Below, piece by piece: positions 29,103 to 38,188 of a stretch of 64,000 bases of DNA (the first letter of the stretch is position 1; each line of letters begins with the position of its first letter). Where the stretch lies: contig NZ_CP021030.1 of assembly GCF_002117485.1 (NCBI RefSeq), positions 871,001 to 935,000 of the forward strand, given 5' to 3'. Source of the DNA: Rhizobium sp. NXC14 (GTDB lineage Bacteria; Pseudomonadota; Alphaproteobacteria; Rhizobiales; Rhizobiaceae). Made by a program: the position numbers and the translations under genes. The notes beneath the pieces are model-generated. The model was not told where the DNA came from. It was given only the letters and a program-made list of their open reading frames with translations, and searched no databases.

Positions 29103-30146
29103 ATGATTTCAGAAGCGCCGCCGTTCTGGTGGAGGAAAGCCGATTGGCGGGCCTGGCTGCTGGCGCCGCTTTCCTTTGTCTACGGCCGTGTCGCCGGCCA
29201 TCGCATGGCCCATGCGCGCCGCGCCTCGGTTTCCGTTCCCGTTATCTGCGTCGGCAATTTCACAGTCGGCGGCGCCGGCAAGACGCCGACGGCGTTGACG
29301 CTCGCCCGCGCCGCCAAGGCGAAAGGCCTGAAACCCGGCTTTCTCAGCAGAGGTTACGGCGGCTCGCTCGACGTGACGACCGTGGTCGATCCCCATCATC
29401 ACCGGGCGGTCGCCGTCGGCGATGAACCGCTGTTGCTCGCCCAGGAGGCGCTGACGGTGATTTCCCGCCGGCGCGTCGACGGTGCTCGGCGTCTGGTGGC
29501 GGAAGGCGCCGATCTCATCATCATGGATGATGGTTTTCAGAGCGCCCGGCTGGCGATCGACTATGCGCTGCTCGTCATCGACGCGACGCGCGGCCTTGGC
29601 AATGGCCATATCGTGCCGGCCGGCCCGGTGCGTGCGCCGATCCGCCAGCAGCTGCGTTCGGCGACGGCGCTGCTGAAGGTCGGCGGCGGCAATGCTGCCG
29701 ACGCGATCGTCCGCATGGCGGCACGCGCGGCAAAGCCCTATTTCACCGCATCGCTGAAGGTGCGCGGCGACGACCGGCTTGCCGGCATCAAGGTGCTCGC
29801 CTTCGCTGGCATCGCCGATCCCGCCAAATTCTTCCGCACCGTCGAATCGCGCGGCGCCGAAATAGCCCTCGCCAAGAGCTTCGGCGACCACGAGCATCTG
29901 ACCGAGGAGGAGATCGACGACATCCTGACGACCGCCGAACGCCAGGATCTCCTGATTGTCACCACGTCAAAGGATTTCGTTCGTCTCTCCGGCCATCACG
30001 GCAAGGCGGAGCAACTGGCGAAAAAATGCCGGGTGATCGAAGTCGACATGGTCTTCGAGGATCATCTCGCCCCGAGCCTGATCATCGACCGGGCGATCGT
30101 CGCCTGTCGCGAGCGGCGTTTAAGGGAAATGAAAGTTAAGAGCTAA
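29103..30146 (+). CDS. lpxK: Tetraacyldisaccharide 4'-kinase
   Basis: Phosphorylates the 4' position of the lipid A disaccharide to give lipid IVA. The protein has 347 residues. A membrane-associated N-terminus ([20 protein letters not shown]) is followed by the P-loop [16 protein letters not shown] near residue 51 and [13 protein letters not shown] near residue 139. It closes the lipid A block and its last four bases overlap the convergent DUF2093 gene. Confidence 0.95.
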   Translation: MISEAPPFWWRKADWRAWLLAPLSFVYGRVAGHRMAHARRASVSVPVICVGNFTVGGAGKTPTALTLARAAKAKGLKPGFLSRGYGGSLDVTTVVDPHHHRAVAVGDEPLLLAQEALTVISRRRVDGARRLVAEGADLIIMDDGFQSARLAIDYALLVIDATRGLGNGHIVPAGPVRAPIRQQLRSATALLKVGGGNAADAIVRMAARAAKPYFTASLKVRGDDRLAGIKVLAFAGIADPAKFFRTVESRGAEIALAKSFGDHEHLTEEEIDDILTTAERQDLLIVTTSKDFVRLSGHHGKAEQLAKKCRVIEVDMVFEDHLAPSLIIDRAIVACRERRLREMKVKS

Positions 30147-30373
30147 CGCCGCTGGTTCGGCAGCACGCCGGCACGTTTGTCGGCTTCGATTGCAGAAATA
30201 ACGTCGGCATAGGGCTCCTGGCGGGCGACGCTCCAGTAGCGCAGTTCGTCGAGCGGGATGTTTTTTCCGGTCATCGCACAGACGACATAGGAGCCGGGCG
30301 AGAGAATCTGGAAATCGCCGTCGAGATAACGGATCTTCGCCTCGCGGTTTCCGTGCCCTTCGAACAAATTCAT
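30143..30373 (-). CDS. DUF2093 family small protein
   Basis: A 76-residue protein ([54 protein letters not shown]) matching DUF2093, a short conserved alphaproteobacterial family of unknown role. GGAACGGAG precedes the ATG at 30373 on the minus strand, so this start is preferred over the longer open frame to 30466. It follows mutL by 67 bases on the same strand and its stop overlaps the lpxK stop region by four bases. Confidence 0.86.
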   Translation of the reverse strand: MNLFEGHGNREAKIRYLDGDFQILSPGSYVVCAMTGKNIPLDELRYWSVARQEPYADVISAIEADKRAGVLPNQRR

Positions 30374-30440
30374 GCGCTCCGTTCCCTGCAACTTGTCATC
30401 CGTCTGCCTTACTCCCGCAAAGGCGGCTTTGCCAGCTTTT

Positions 30441-32243
30441 TCAGCTTCTGCCGAAAAGCCGCTCAATGTCGCTGAGCTTCAATTCGATATAGGTCGGCCG
30501 GCCGTGATTGCACTGGCCGGAGCCGGGCGTCACTTCCATTTCCCTCAGCAGCGCGTTCATTTCCTCCGGCCGCAGCCGCCGGCCGGAGCGAACCGATCCA
30601 TGGCAGGCCATAGTCGCCGCCACATATTCGAGCTTGGCCGACAGGCCCGACGCCGTATCCCATTCTGCAATCTCGTCGGCGAGCTGGCGGATCAGGCCAT
30701 GGACGTCGACCTCGCCGAGCATGGCCGGCGTTTCGCGCACCGCGATCGCCCCGGGACCGAAGCGCTCGATCGCCAGACCGAGTTCGGCAAACTCTGCCGC
30801 ATGCAGCATCAGCCGGTCGCAATCCTCTTCCGGAATGTCGACGATCTCGGGGATCAGCAGCACCTGCGAGGCCAGCCGCTTTGAATGCAGCGCCTTGCGC
30901 ATCGCCTCGAACACCAGCCGCTCATGCGCCGCATGCTGGTCGACGATGACGAGCCCGTCCTCGGTCTGGGCGACAATATAATTGGCGTGGATCTGGGCCC
31001 GCGCCGCGCCGAGCGGATAACGCCCGGCCGGTTCAGGCGCAGCAGGCTGTGGCGAAGACTGCGTCTCGGCCCGCGCTGTCGGCATCGAAAGTGCGTCGAA
31101 AGCGGCTTGGGATCGTTCGCTGAAACCCGTTGCTGGCTGATAGGGGCGGGAGGGCGAGGTCTCCGCCGACCATGGCGCCTGCGAGCGTTGGGCAAAGGGC
31201 TGGAAACCGGGGCGGAAGGCGCGCAGCATATCGCTCGCGCCGGTCGTTGCCGCCCGGCTGCCGTCGCGCGCGAGCGCCTCGCGAATGGCGCCGACGATCA
31301 GGCCGCGCACCAGGCCTGGGTCGCGGAACCGCACGTCGGATTTGGCCGGATGCACGTTGACGTCGACGAGGGCCGGATCGAGAGCGATCGACAGCACCGC
31401 CACCGGATAGCGCCCGGACGGGATCGTCTCGGCATAGGCGCCGCGGATCGCCGACAGGATCAGCTTGTCCTGCACCGGGCGGCCGTTGACGAAGGCATAT
31501 TGATGGGCGGAGTTGCCGCGATTGAAGGTCGGCACGCCGGCAAAGCCGGTCAGCGTGATCTCCTCGCGCACGGCGTCGAGCGCAATGGCGTTGTCGCTGA
31601 AGTCTTTGCCGAGCACCTGCGCCATGCGCGCCAGATGATCGTCGCCCGTTGCCGGAAATTCGAGCGTCGCACGGTCGGAGCCGGACAGCACGAAGCGCAC
31701 GGCGGGAAAAGCGATCGCCATGCGTTTGACGATCTCGGTAATCGCACCCGCCTCGGCCTTTTCCGTCTTCAGGAATTTGAGCCGCGCCGGCGTGGCGAAG
31801 AACAGGTCGCGGACTTCGACGATCGTGCCGGGATTGGCGGCGGCCGGCCTCAGATGCAAGACCTTGCCGCCGGCAACGGCGATCTCGTGGCCGCCGGCGC
31901 TGTCGCGCTTGCGGCTTGCGATGCTGAGCCTCGCCACGGACCCGATCGAAGGCAGTGCCTCGCCGCGGAAGCCGAGCGTTCTAATATCCTCGAGCGTTTC
32001 GGAGATCTTCGAGGTGCAGTGGCGCCTGATCGCCAGTTCCAGATCGGCCGCGTCCATGCCGCAGCCGTTATCGCTGACCCGCAGCAGCGCCTTGCCGCCG
32101 CCTGCCGTGGCGATCTCGATGCGCGTCGCTCCGGCATCCAGCGCGTTCTCGATCAATTCCTTGGCAGCGCTCGCCGGCCGTTCGATGACTTCGCCGGCGG
32201 CGATCTGGTTGATGAGCGTTTCGGAAAGCTGTCTGATGGCCAT
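30441..32243 (-). CDS. mutL: DNA mismatch repair protein MutL
   Basis: A 600-residue GHKL ATPase that links MutS mismatch recognition to downstream repair. N-terminal ATP-site motifs are [25 protein letters not shown] and [14 protein letters not shown]. After a Pro/Ala-rich linker (about residues 330-410) the C-terminal domain has [24 protein letters not shown] and CNHGRPTY. These fit the DQHAx2Ex4E, ACR-like and CPHGRP motifs of MutL proteins with their own endonuclease, as expected for organisms without MutH. It is followed by the DUF2093 gene. Confidence 0.95.
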   Translation of the reverse strand: MAIRQLSETLINQIAAGEVIERPASAAKELIENALDAGATRIEIATAGGGKALLRVSDNGCGMDAADLELAIRRHCTSKISETLEDIRTLGFRGEALPSIGSVARLSIASRKRDSAGGHEIAVAGGKVLHLRPAAANPGTIVEVRDLFFATPARLKFLKTEKAEAGAITEIVKRMAIAFPAVRFVLSGSDRATLEFPATGDDHLARMAQVLGKDFSDNAIALDAVREEITLTGFAGVPTFNRGNSAHQYAFVNGRPVQDKLILSAIRGAYAETIPSGRYPVAVLSIALDPALVDVNVHPAKSDVRFRDPGLVRGLIVGAIREALARDGSRAATTGASDMLRAFRPGFQPFAQRSQAPWSAETSPSRPYQPATGFSERSQAAFDALSMPTARAETQSSPQPAAPEPAGRYPLGAARAQIHANYIVAQTEDGLVIVDQHAAHERLVFEAMRKALHSKRLASQVLLIPEIVDIPEEDCDRLMLHAAEFAELGLAIERFGPGAIAVRETPAMLGEVDVHGLIRQLADEIAEWDTASGLSAKLEYVAATMACHGSVRSGRRLRPEEMNALLREMEVTPGSGQCNHGRPTYIELKLSDIERLFGRS

Positions 32244-32426
32244 GAGCTATTTTCGAGGATTCGCGGGCGGGAGGGAAGGGGTTTCCGATCGCTTGGTGGA
32301 ACTGTGATCCGCGGCTCCCCCGCATTCGGGGATCGGTAGTGTTAAGCCGGTTTTAACAGAAAAATGGCATTTTTAATCACACACCTCCAGAAGCCGCGAA
32401 ATCGAACAGATGTGGGACGAAATGGA

Positions 32427-34157
32427 ATGAGTGCCGGCTTCGAAAAGGCGGACACATCATCAGAGACCGACGCGACGCTCGCCGGGGCCGATCTGCAGAC
32501 GGCGCTCTTCGATGCGGTGTGCGACAGCCTTTCGGCAGCGTTCATCATCTACGACAAGAACGATCATCTGATCTTCGCAAGCCGCCAGATTCTCGAATTC
32601 TTCCCCTTGCCGCCCGAGATGCTGAAGCCGGGCATCCGGCTGCGCGATTTCCTGGGCGCGATCTACGATACCGGCGTTCGCCAGCAATATGATATCAGGC
32701 AGAGCGGCTCGCTGAGCCGCGAGGACTGGCTGTCGCAGCAAATCGCTTCGCATTGGCGCGAGCGCTTCGAATCCGTCGAGCGACATGGCGCCGACAGCTG
32801 GGTCCGCTTCGTCAAGCGCAGACTGCCGAGCGGTTACGGCGTCACCGTCGTTTCCGATATCTCCGAGGACAAGAAGCGCGAGGCGCAGTGGCGCTCGGAC
32901 CTGGAGCGGGTGCAACTCACCGAAGACATTCTCGATAACCTGCCGTTCCCGCTTTTCGTCAAGGATCGCAACCTCACCTATGTTGCGGTGAACCTCGCCT
33001 TTTGTGAGAAATATCAGAGGAGCGCCGACGAGGTGCTCGGGCGCAAGAGCGGCGATCTCTTCTCACCTGAGATCGCCAAGCGCTTCGAAGAAAGCGATCG
33101 TCACGTGCTGGAAACCGGCGAGATGTCGATCTCCCGCCAGCGGCAGATCTCCCGCGACGGCATCGAGCGCGACATCGTCAGCCGCAAGCATCGCATCGGC
33201 AAGCCCGGCCGCTATTTCCTGGTGTCGACCATGCAGGACCTGCCGCGCGACGGCGCCGATCTTGAGGAGTTCGATCGTGCCTCGGCGATCACCGCCTCCG
33301 CCAATCAGAGTTATCGCCGCGCTTATGTGCCGGTGCCGAGCGCTGTGGAGCGCCGCGAGCCGGCGGCGATGGAGGCGATCGTTCCGGAGAATTTCTCCGG
33401 CCGCAAGATCCTCGTCGTCACCGCCGACCTTGCCGCCGAGGCCGCCGCTCTGCGGACGCTGTCGAAATATGGTTTCGAATCCTGCTCGGTGCGTGGTGAG
33501 GATGAAGAGGAACGATTCCTGGAAATCGCCACCTCCTCCGGCATTTCGCTCGATCTCTTGATCATCGACAACCAGATGGGCATGCGCTGCCTCGAGCTTT
33601 CCGAGCAATACGGCATCCCGGCGCTCGTCATGGACGGCTTCCAGATCGCCAACGAGCTCACCTTCCAGATCGCCCGCCACTTCAATCGCAACAGCCGCAA
33701 CAACGGTGCCGGCGCCGATGCGGACTGGGAAATCAGCACGTCCGACGAGATGGTCGGCCTGCAGGTTCTCGTCGCCGAGGACAACGATATCAACCAGATC
33801 GTGTTTTCACAGATCCTCGAGGGCCTTGGCTATCGCCATATGATCGCCGCGACCGGCGACGAGGTCGTGCGCCTTTGGGCCGAGCACAGGCCGCAGGTGG
33901 TGCTGATGGACATTTCGCTGCCGGGTTTCAACGGCTTCGAGGCCGCGCGCCTCATCCGCCAGATGGAGGAAGCCGGCGGCGCAGCCCGCACCCCGATCAT
34001 CGGCGTGCTCACGCAGGCCTTCGAGCGCGATCGCGCCGAATGCGCCAAATCAGGAATGGACGACGTCATCATGAAACCCGTCAGCCCCGACATGCTCGAG
34101 GCGATATTCCAGAAATACCTGATGGAAGACGCTGCACGGGTCCGAGCGAGCGGATGA
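32427..34157 (+). CDS. PAS-PAS-pseudoreceiver-receiver response regulator without kinase domain
   Basis: A 576-residue cytoplasmic signalling protein. A first PAS-like region (AFIIYDKNDHLIFASRQILE, residues about 40-150) is followed by a second PAS (DILDNLPFPLFVKDRNLTYV, about 165-275). Then comes a receiver-like fold (GRKILVVTADLAAEA to ALVMDGFQIA) that lacks the conserved lysine and part of the acidic pocket. The last domain is a normal receiver, QVLVAEDNDINQIVFSQ with the phospho-acceptor in VVLMDISLPGFNG and lysine in IMKPVSPD. No HisKA/HATPase domain is present. It lies 138 bases before a GGDEF/EAL gene on the same strand, suggesting it feeds cyclic-di-GMP turnover. The ATG at 32427 is preferred; the frame is open to 32364. 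Confidence 0.85.
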   Translation: MSAGFEKADTSSETDATLAGADLQTALFDAVCDSLSAAFIIYDKNDHLIFASRQILEFFPLPPEMLKPGIRLRDFLGAIYDTGVRQQYDIRQSGSLSREDWLSQQIASHWRERFESVERHGADSWVRFVKRRLPSGYGVTVVSDISEDKKREAQWRSDLERVQLTEDILDNLPFPLFVKDRNLTYVAVNLAFCEKYQRSADEVLGRKSGDLFSPEIAKRFEESDRHVLETGEMSISRQRQISRDGIERDIVSRKHRIGKPGRYFLVSTMQDLPRDGADLEEFDRASAITASANQSYRRAYVPVPSAVERREPAAMEAIVPENFSGRKILVVTADLAAEAAALRTLSKYGFESCSVRGEDEEERFLEIATSSGISLDLLIIDNQMGMRCLELSEQYGIPALVMDGFQIANELTFQIARHFNRNSRNNGAGADADWEISTSDEMVGLQVLVAEDNDINQIVFSQILEGLGYRHMIAATGDEVVRLWAEHRPQVVLMDISLPGFNGFEAARLIRQMEEAGGAARTPIIGVLTQAFERDRAECAKSGMDDVIMKPVSPDMLEAIFQKYLMEDAARVRASG

Positions 34158-34295
34158 TACCGGTATCCGGCGGCGCGTGTCGTCAACTCCCCAATTTTGG
34201 GGCGAATCAGGCTGCCGACGCCACTGATTTACTAGCGAATTGTTAAGAAATCCCGGTCATTCTTTGCCCGGCTGCGGAGGAAAGCTCGGATTTGG

Positions 34296-35660
34296 ATGAT
34301 GAGATCGGCGGAAACGGCTTCCTTGGCCGTGAGTCATAATGAGCTTCAAGCGATGGCCTATACCGATCCGCTGACCGGATTGGGAAACCGCAATCGCATG
34401 CGCGAAAAGGTCCTGCAGATCTCCGCCGAACGTGCCAGCGATCCGGCCCCTTTCACCATCGGCATCGCCAATCTCGACAGCTTTAAGCCGATCAACGATC
34501 TCTTCGGCTCCTCGGCCGGCGATGAGATCCTCTGCCAGGTCGCCCATCGGCTGAGGGCCTGCATTCCGGACGGGGCGCTGGTCACCCGCCACGACGGCGA
34601 CGAATTCGCCTTCGTGCTGCCGTTGATTTTCGAACGGGCGAGCGCCGAGAAGTTCGGCCAGATGATCCGCGAGGTGTTGTCGGCGCCCTATGATCTCGGC
34701 GACCGCAACGTCCGCCTCTCCGCCTCCTTCGGCTTTGCCATCTACCCCTTCGCCGGCGAGGACTGCGAAGAACTGCTAAAGAGCGCCGACACTGCCCTCT
34801 ATCGCTCCAAGCGCCGCGGTCGCGGCCAGATCACCGTCTATTCGCGGGAAATCGCCCAGGAGATGAAGCGCGCAACACAGCTGGAGCAGGCGCTCAGAAA
34901 CGCCATCATCTCCGACGCCATCGACGTTCACTTCCAGCCGATCGTCTCGCTCGCCAACAATCAGGTCGTCGGCTTCGAGGCGCTCGCCCGCTGGAACGAT
35001 CCCGATCTCGGTTTCGTGGCGCCCGGCGTCTTCGTGCCGCTCGCCGAAGAGCGTGGTTTCATCGACGCGCTGTCGGAGGCTCTGCTTCGCAAGGCTGCTG
35101 AAGCAGCCTTGTCCTGGCCGCGTGAACTCTTTCTGTCGTTCAATCTCTCTTCGGCGCAGCTGATGGATCCCGGCACGAGCGGCAGCATCCTGTCGATCCT
35201 CGGCCGGGTCGGCTTCGATCCGCACCGCCTGGAACTGGAAATCACCGAGACGGCGGTGATGGGTTCGGCCGACACCGCCCACCGCATCATCGCCGATCTG
35301 CGTGCAGCCGGCGTTCGCATCTCGCTCGACGACTTCGGCACGGGCCAGTCGAGCCTCGGTCGTCTGCGCGACTTCATCTTCGACAAGATCAAGATCGACC
35401 GCGCCTTCGTCTCGCGCATCAATTCCGACCGCGCCTCCGAACACATCATCAAGGCGATCCTTTCCATGTGCGAAGGCCTGGAACTGGAAGTCGTGGCCGA
35501 AGGCATCGAGGATTATGCCGAAGCCGTGAAGCTGCGCACGCTCGGCTGCGGCATGGGCCAGGGCTACCATTTCGGCCGCCCGGCCGATGGCATCGCCACG
35601 CTGCGCTTCCTGCACGAGAACTATTACGATATGGTGCCCGCCGAGCGCGTCAGCGCATAA
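34296..35660 (+). CDS. GGDEF/EAL cyclic-di-GMP turnover protein
   Basis: A 454-residue protein without membrane segments. The GGDEF domain (residues about 18-180) starts MAYTDPLTGLGNRNRM and carries the signature as DGDEF (TRHDGDEFAFVLP), with the first Gly replaced by Asp. The EAL domain (about 195-445) keeps FEALARW, the asparagine in LSFNLSSAQL, ITETAVMG, LDDFGTGQSSLGRL and VAEGIE, so phosphodiesterase activity is likely. Cyclase activity is possible but unsure. With no sensory domain of its own, it may be driven by the upstream PAS/receiver protein. Two adjacent ATGs (34296, 34299) are possible. Confidence 0.92.
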   Translation: MMRSAETASLAVSHNELQAMAYTDPLTGLGNRNRMREKVLQISAERASDPAPFTIGIANLDSFKPINDLFGSSAGDEILCQVAHRLRACIPDGALVTRHDGDEFAFVLPLIFERASAEKFGQMIREVLSAPYDLGDRNVRLSASFGFAIYPFAGEDCEELLKSADTALYRSKRRGRGQITVYSREIAQEMKRATQLEQALRNAIISDAIDVHFQPIVSLANNQVVGFEALARWNDPDLGFVAPGVFVPLAEERGFIDALSEALLRKAAEAALSWPRELFLSFNLSSAQLMDPGTSGSILSILGRVGFDPHRLELEITETAVMGSADTAHRIIADLRAAGVRISLDDFGTGQSSLGRLRDFIFDKIKIDRAFVSRINSDRASEHIIKAILSMCEGLELEVVAEGIEDYAEAVKLRTLGCGMGQGYHFGRPADGIATLRFLHENYYDMVPAERVSA

Positions 35661-35663
35661 GCA

Positions 35664-35779
35664 ATACCAGCAAAAGTGCGCAGCGGTTTTGCGTCCGGGC
35701 TTGCGTGAAGCAAAAAGCCGATACCAGCGGACGTGCGCAGCGGTTTTGCGTGGTGAACTGCGTGAAACATGCAAAAAGC
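35664..35779 (+). repeat. Two direct copies of a rhizobial intergenic repeat
   Basis: Unit one (35664-35718) and unit two (35721-35779) share ATACCAGC, then GTGCGCAGCGGTTTTGCGT, then GCGTGAA and CAAAAAGC. They differ by a few substitutions and a 4-base length change. The layout, a G-rich block with CGGTTTT followed by CGTGAAA-CAAAAAG, resembles a short dispersed element common in Rhizobium intergenic DNA. No coding frame is supported across it. Confidence 0.7.
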
Positions 35780-35802
35780 AATGGCGCCCCTAGGAGCGCC
35801 AT
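35774..35802 (-). terminator. Terminator downstream of PRC-barrel gene
   Basis: A stem of ATGGCGC (35781-35787) facing GCGCCAT (35796-35802), followed on the minus strand by TGCTTTTTGC. It lies 30 bases after the stop of the minus-strand PRC gene and also about 120 bases after the GGDEF/EAL gene. Confidence 0.72.
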
Positions 35803-35831
35803 CGCCTACGCTGTACTACCGCGCGCGCGGT

Positions 35832-36437
35832 TTATTTCGGCGTGGTCGAGCCGGTTGCCGTCGTGTCGGTACCGGTTGCGGCCGGGGCCTTCTCTGCAGA
35901 CTGCATTGCCAATGTCTTGAACTCGGGCGCAGCCTTCAGCGATTCAGCGGTTTCGGTTGTTGTCAGCTTGAGACTGCCGTCCTGAGTGTTCTGGGCGATG
36001 GTGATTTTTTCGATCGGAACGGCGACGTCCTTTTCGCCGATGCCGAGGAAGCCGCCCACGCCGACGATCGCAGCAACGATGCCGCCATCTTTCTTCATGA
36101 TCAGGTCGTTGATGCTACCGATGCTATCATTGTTGGCGTTGTAGACCGACTGACCGATATAAGTGTTAGCGCTGATCTGGTCCGGAGCCTGCTCCGTCAG
36201 ATAGGTACCCTGAGCTACATCCGTGCTCGGTTTTGCAGCCGGAGCCTGTGCAGCGTCGCCCGCGGGCTTAGTGACATCAGGGGTGACGGGCTTGGGGGCA
36301 GCCGGATCGGCCGGCGCTGCCTGATTGGTCGCGGCGGGATCGGCAGGCTGCGGCGCCGTCTGCGAAAATGCCGCCGGTGCGAAAGCCGTGGCAAACAGCG
36401 CGCCAGCGGCAACGGTCGTCAAAAGTTTGCGTGTCAT
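35832..36437 (-). CDS. Exported PRC-barrel domain protein
   Basis: A 201-residue protein with a Sec signal peptide (LLTTVAAGALFATAFAPAAF, cleavage likely after FSQ near residue 26), then a Pro/Ala-rich low-complexity linker to about residue 75. A PRC-barrel follows (NTYIGQSVYNANNDSIGSIN through GGFLGIGEKDVAVPIEKI). PRC-barrels are small beta folds found in photosynthetic reaction centre H subunits and RimM. Exported rhizobial versions are abundant and of unknown function, often stress-related. A hairpin with T run follows. Confidence 0.87.
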   Translation of the reverse strand: MTRKLLTTVAAGALFATAFAPAAFSQTAPQPADPAATNQAAPADPAAPKPVTPDVTKPAGDAAQAPAAKPSTDVAQGTYLTEQAPDQISANTYIGQSVYNANNDSIGSINDLIMKKDGGIVAAIVGVGGFLGIGEKDVAVPIEKITIAQNTQDGSLKLTTTETAESLKAAPEFKTLAMQSAEKAPAATGTDTTATGSTTPK

Positions 36438-36604
36438 TTCGAACCTACTTTCATTTCCCTAGAGTGATCGCTGACCCGGCAATGCATCATCCTTGCCGCG
36501 CCGGTTCGAAGGGAAAATGAGTGGTGCGCCGATTGGTTCCGGTTGAAAACACGGAAAATTTCTCGATTATCACGGAACTTTTATTAGCGAACGGCCCCGG
36601 AAAC

Positions 36605-36629
36605 GAAAAAGACGCCCACTCGGGAGCGC
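36605..36629 (-). terminator. Possible terminator of the sugar-acid operon
   Basis: On the minus strand GGCGCTCCCGAGTGGGCGTC is followed by TTTTTCG, 22 bases after the stop of the SMP-30 gene. The stem is imperfect (a three-pair core, a mismatch, then two or more pairs), so the call rests mostly on position and the T run. Confidence 0.4.
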
Positions 36630-36650
36630 CTTGCATTGGCCGAACTGCTG

Positions 36651-37538
36651 TCAGAGCACATAGACGGGATCGAACACCCCCTTGACCTCGATGCCGAGTT
36701 CCAGAAGCGCACCGGCGCTCGGCTGGGCCGAACGGGCGTCCTCGTCAAGTCCTTCCCAGGCCGTCGTCACCGCCAGTCGGTCGGCATTGGCGCCGATGAA
36801 GGCGGGGCAGGAGGGCTGGACGGCGGGAACCTTGTAGCGCGAGATACGCAAGCCATCGGGATTGTAGCGATCGACGACGCCGGCGCCCCAGCGAGCATTC
36901 CAGATATAGCCATCGGCATCCACCACCGAACCGTCAATGTCGCCGGGCTCGTTCATGCTGTCGACGAGCACGATCGGCTCGCCCGAGGGCAGGCCGGTCT
37001 GCGGATCGACCATGACGCGCATCAGCCGGTTGATTCGGGAATCCGTGTAGTAGCCGATGGTGCCATCCGGGGAAAAGCAGATCGAATTCGGAATGCTGAT
37101 GCCGTTGAAGATCTTTGTCACCTTGCCGCCGGCGACATGGTAGATGGCGCCGGCCTGGTTTTCCGCTCGCTTGCTCATGGTGCCGATCCAGAGCGCCCCC
37201 GACGGATGGGTGCGGCCATCGTTCGAGCGGTTTTCCGGCCTGTCGTTCTCCAGCGCCGCATAGAAGGTGAGGTTGCCGCTCGCCACATCACGCACGAAAA
37301 GCCCTTCCTCCGTCGCGATCAGCTGCCGTCCGGCATCGATGCGGGCCAGCACGCTTGCCATCACGGGCAGCGGATGGACCTTTTTCTCCCCTGTTGCGAG
37401 TCTGAGCTCGTGCAGCTCTTTGCCGAGGATGTTGAACCACCAGACGGTATCGCTGTCCGGATCATAGGTCGGACCTTCGCCGAGAACGGAATTGGTGTTG
37501 CAAAGGGTCTTGCCTTCGAACTCGTAAATGTCGGTCAT
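36651..37538 (-). CDS. SMP-30/gluconolactonase family lactonase
   Basis: A 295-residue six-bladed propeller lactonase. Metal-site residues are visible in NSVLGEGPTYDPD (Glu), ISIPNSICFSPDGT (Asn) and YTDSRINR (Asp). Family members open sugar lactones such as gluconolactone or galactonolactone. It is the last gene of a four-gene operon, four bases after dgoA, and would hydrolyse the lactone produced by the SDR at the front of the operon. The ATG at 37538 gives the family-like N-terminus; the open frame continues to 37598. Confidence 0.9.
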   Translation of the reverse strand: MTDIYEFEGKTLCNTNSVLGEGPTYDPDSDTVWWFNILGKELHELRLATGEKKVHPLPVMASVLARIDAGRQLIATEEGLFVRDVASGNLTFYAALENDRPENRSNDGRTHPSGALWIGTMSKRAENQAGAIYHVAGGKVTKIFNGISIPNSICFSPDGTIGYYTDSRINRLMRVMVDPQTGLPSGEPIVLVDSMNEPGDIDGSVVDADGYIWNARWGAGVVDRYNPDGLRISRYKVPAVQPSCPAFIGANADRLAVTTAWEGLDEDARSAQPSAGALLELGIEVKGVFDPVYVL

Positions 37539-37542
37539 ACGT

Positions 37543-38175
37543 TCACGCTCCCATGGCTGCATCATAGGCGTAAATGGTCGCCTTGGCGCGCTCGGCAACC
37601 TCTGCCGCAGTCATTCCGGGCTTGTAGAGGCTGGTGCCGAGGCCGAAGGCTGAGATGCCGGCCCTGGTGTAATCGGCGAAATTCTTGTCCGACACGCCGC
37701 CGACGGCGGCAATCGTCAGTTCCGGCGGCAGGATCGCGCGGATCGCCGTGATGCCGGAAGGGCCAAGCACGCTCGCCGGGAAGAATTTGAGACCGGTGGC
37801 GCCGGCGCGTGCGGCCGCTAAGGCCTCCGTCGGCGTAAAGACGCCCGGCATCGTCACCATACCATATTCGCGCGCCCGGATGATCACGTCCGGTTCGACA
37901 TTCGGGGTCACCAGCAGCTTGCCGCCGGCCGCATTCAGGTTGTCGACAGCCTCGACCGTCAGCACCGTACCGGCGCCGATCAGCACCTCGGCCGGCGCCA
38001 TCTTCGCGGCGATCTCGATGGATTTGAACGGCTCCGGCGAATTGAGCGGAATCTCGATGGCCGTCAGGCCGTTTTCGATCAGGGCGCCGACGATGCTCTC
38101 GGTCTCGTCGGGCCGGATGCCGCGCAGGATGGCGATCAGCGGGCGCTTCATGTCGGGGAAGGGGATACGGTTCAT
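37543..38175 (-). CDS. dgoA: 2-dehydro-3-deoxy-6-phosphogalactonate aldolase
   Basis: A 210-residue class I aldolase of the KDPG/KDPGal family, cleaving KDPGal to pyruvate and glyceraldehyde 3-phosphate. IAILRGIRPDE near residue 14, LIGAGTVLTVEAV near residue 66, the Schiff-base lysine in GLKFFPASVLGP near residue 128 and AVGGVSDKNFADY near residue 155 are typical. The choice of KDPGal over KDPG is based on sequence style (RGIRPDE) and on the neighbouring DgoK. It starts 13 bases after dgoK; the longer open frame to 38370 is not used. Confidence 0.92.
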   Translation of the reverse strand: MNRIPFPDMKRPLIAILRGIRPDETESIVGALIENGLTAIEIPLNSPEPFKSIEIAAKMAPAEVLIGAGTVLTVEAVDNLNAAGGKLLVTPNVEPDVIIRAREYGMVTMPGVFTPTEALAAARAGATGLKFFPASVLGPSGITAIRAILPPELTIAAVGGVSDKNFADYTRAGISAFGLGTSLYKPGMTAAEVAERAKATIYAYDAAMGA

Positions 38176-38188
38176 CGTGTCAGCTTTC

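Noticed and set aside
30885..32339. A 484-codon plus-strand frame opposite mutL
   Set aside because: MutL motifs are complete on the minus strand; the plus-strand product resembles no protein.
36636..37751. A 371-codon plus-strand frame opposite the SMP-30 gene
   Set aside because: The minus-strand lactonase has its metal-site residues and operon context; the plus-strand frame is a shadow.
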